DNA from: an uncultured Oscillibacter sp.
GTDB taxonomy: Bacteria; Bacillota; Clostridia; Oscillospirales; Oscillospiraceae
NCBI GenBank assembly: GCA_910588175.1
Contig: CAJUQQ010000089.1
Coordinates: 1-6,688, forward strand
Direction of reading: 5' to 3'
Length of the DNA stretch: 6,688 bases
Notes under the pieces: generated by a model
What the model saw: only the letters and a program-made list of their open reading frames with translations
What the model was told of the DNA's origin: nothing
Database searches by the model: none
In this document: positions 5,264 through 6,688 of the stretch, in pieces
Numbering within the stretch: position 1 is the stretch's first letter
Layout of the letters: every line of letters starts with the position of its first letter
Translations under genes and position numbers: made by a program

Positions 5264-6688
5264 TTATAGAATAATGCAGATCAGTCCGCCGCTGCCCTCG
5301 TTGATAATGCGGGTCAGGGTCTCCTGGAGTTTTTTGCGGGCGTCGTCCGGCATTCGCTTCAGCTTGCCCTGGAGGTCGTCGCTGACCAGCTCGTGGAAGC
5401 TCCGTCCAAAAATGTTGGACTGCCAGATTTTACTGGTATCCCCCTCAAACTCCTGGAGCAGATAGTTCACCATGTCCTCGGACTGCTTTTCGTTCCCCAC
5501 AATGGGCGAAACCGCCGTCTCGATATCCGCCCGAATCATGTGGATGCTGGGAGCGCTGGCCTTCAGCTTCACTCCATAGCGGCCTCCCTGCTTCATGATT
5601 TCCGGCTCCTCCAGAGTCAGTTCGTCGATGCTGGGGACCACGATGCCATAGCCCGTCTCCTTCACGTCCCGCAGAGCCCCGGCCACCTTGTCGTACTCCG
5701 CTTTTACCGCCGCCAGGCGGGTCAAGAGGCTCATCAGGTCTCCGTCGTCCCCCACCTCAAAGCCGGACTGCTCCGACAGGGTGTGGTAAAACAGCTCCCG
5801 AGGCAGGCTGAGGCTGGCCGCCGCCACACCGGTGCCCAGATCAATGGAGGTGATCTTGGCCTCGCTGATGTTCTCACAGCCTCCCAAGGCGGCAATGACG
5901 CCCTCTACCTCCCGGATATGCTGGAGCTGAGAGGTTCCTTGGCGCACCGCTTCATAGAGGCTGGCCTTAATCGGATGGCCCATGGGCAAGGCGTCCACCC
6001 AGGGGGGCAGGAACAGGTCTAGCTCCTGCATGGGGAACTCGTACAGAACGGCCCGCAGGATGTCCGACACGTCCTCCTCCCCTAAATCCAGACAGTTCAC
6101 CGGGACACAGTTTACCTCGTAGCGGGAGGCAATGTCCCGGGCAATGGCCTCCGCCCGGTCACTCTTGGGATCCGCGGAGTTCAGCAGGACGATAAAGGGC
6201 TTCCCAAGCTCCTGGAGTTCCCGGACGACCCGCTCCTCCGCCTCCAGATAGTCCTCCCGGGGGATGTCGGAGACAGTGCCGTCGGTGGTAATGACAATTC
6301 CGATGGTGGAGTGCTCCGAAATCACCTTCCGGGTGCCGATTTCTGCCGCTTCGGTCATGGGAATCTCGTGATCGTACCAGGGCGTCGTCACCATCCGGGG
6401 AGCGTCGTCCTCAAACTGGCCGATGGCTCCCCGGACCATGTATCCGACACAGTCGATGAGCCGTACCGAAAAAGACGCGCCGCCCTCCAGCTGGACTTGG
6501 GCCGCCTCCTCCGGAACGAACTTGGGCTCCGCCGTCATGATGGTCCGGCCGGAGCCGCTCTGGGGCAGTTCATCCCGGGCCCGCTCCTTGCGGTAGACAT
6601 TTTCAATATTGGGGATTACCTGGGTTTCCATGAAGCGCTTGATGAAGGTGGACTTGCCGGTCCGCACCGGGCCCACCACGCCGATGTA
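5264..6688 (-). CDS. spoIVA: Stage IV sporulation protein A, spore coat basement ATPase (5'-truncated by window edge)
   Basis: SpoIVA is made in the mother cell and polymerises, driven by ATP hydrolysis, into the basement layer under the spore coat, anchored by SpoVM. The 474 visible residues start at YIGVVGPVRTGKST, with the Walker A loop at visible residues 6-14 (Lys12). Walker B is RLIDCVGY with Asp79. The conserved stretches DELPQSGSG, EAAEIGTRKVI, EHSTIGIVITTDGT and the C-terminus INEGSGGLICIIL follow. From memory of the 492-residue B. subtilis protein, 18 residues are missing, so Lys12 and Asp79 equal Lys30 and Asp97, and the total length agrees. The window ends before the start codon, so 6679 (a GTG) is an internal valine codon. 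The position of the second sensor threonine (Thr71) is Ala53 here. The promoter, expected to be SigE-type, is outside. This gene shows that the host forms endospores. Confidence 0.97.
   Translation of the reverse strand, partial: YIGVVGPVRTGKSTFIKRFMETQVIPNIENVYRKERARDELPQSGSGRTIMTAEPKFVPEEAAQVQLEGGASFSVRLIDCVGYMVRGAIGQFEDDAPRMVTTPWYDHEIPMTEAAEIGTRKVISEHSTIGIVITTDGTVSDIPREDYLEAEERVVRELQELGKPFIVLLNSADPKSDRAEAIARDIASRYEVNCVPVNCLDLGEEDVSDILRAVLYEFPMQELDLFLPPWVDALPMGHPIKASLYEAVRQGTSQLQHIREVEGVIAALGGCENISEAKITSIDLGTGVAAASLSLPRELFYHTLSEQSGFEVGDDGDLMSLLTRLAAVKAEYDKVAGALRDVKETGYGIVVPSIDELTLEEPEIMKQGGRYGVKLKASAPSIHMIRADIETAVSPIVGNEKQSEDMVNYLLQEFEGDTSKIWQSNIFGRSFHELVSDDLQGKLKRMPDDARKKLQETLTRIINEGSGGLICIIL

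Noticed and set aside
5393..6022. Open frame of 209 residues opposite spoIVA
   Set aside because: spoIVA is conserved over this whole stretch, and the antisense frame has no start signal or recognisable domain.
1..6688. CRISPR arrays, tRNA or rRNA genes, transposases, phage or defence genes, riboswitches
   Set aside because: I looked on both strands and saw no regularly spaced repeats, cloverleaf, rRNA-like stretch, mobile-element protein or recognisable riboswitch core.

Overview
The window reads as an ordinary chromosomal stretch from a spore-forming, GC-rich member of the Clostridia. SpoIVA shows endospore formation, a PPi-type phosphofructokinase and a type III pantothenate kinase suit an anaerobic Firmicute, and the ribosome-binding sites are strong AGGAGG-like sequences. 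The look is that of Oscillospiraceae-type gut bacteria, but this is inference; no rRNA or other phylogenetic marker is present.

Layout: (1) A plus-strand gene for PPi-dependent 6-phosphofructokinase (27-1265), followed by two GC-rich stem-loops. (2) A minus-strand two-gene operon (3063-1433) made of an ECF-type sigma factor and, overlapping it by 4 nt, a single-pass membrane protein that is very likely its anti-sigma factor. A near-ideal ECF promoter (GGGAAC, 16-nt spacer, CGTCTA) precedes it, suggesting that the sigma factor drives its own transcription. (3) A 340-bp gap (3064-3403) holding that promoter, a strong minus-strand terminator and a repeat-like block with inverted arms. (4) Minus-strand coaX (4174-3404) and plus-strand ogt (4427-4957), diverging from separate housekeeping-type promoters. 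(5) A small CPCC zinc-ribbon-like gene (4957-5211) that overlaps the ogt stop codon by one base. (6) A perfect 34-bp palindromic terminator between convergent genes. (7) Minus-strand spoIVA (5264 to the window edge), whose first ~18 codons lie outside.

Functionally the genes are mostly unrelated: glycolysis, CoA synthesis, alkylation-damage repair and spore coat assembly. The part least covered by existing description is the sigma/anti-sigma pair: its promoter, operon overlap and membrane topology all point to a self-regulating envelope- or extracellular-signal circuit whose signal cannot be read from this sequence. I found no CRISPR array, tRNA, rRNA, prophage, transposase gene or defence system, and I do not claim a new biological system beyond the ECF module and the repeat-like block.
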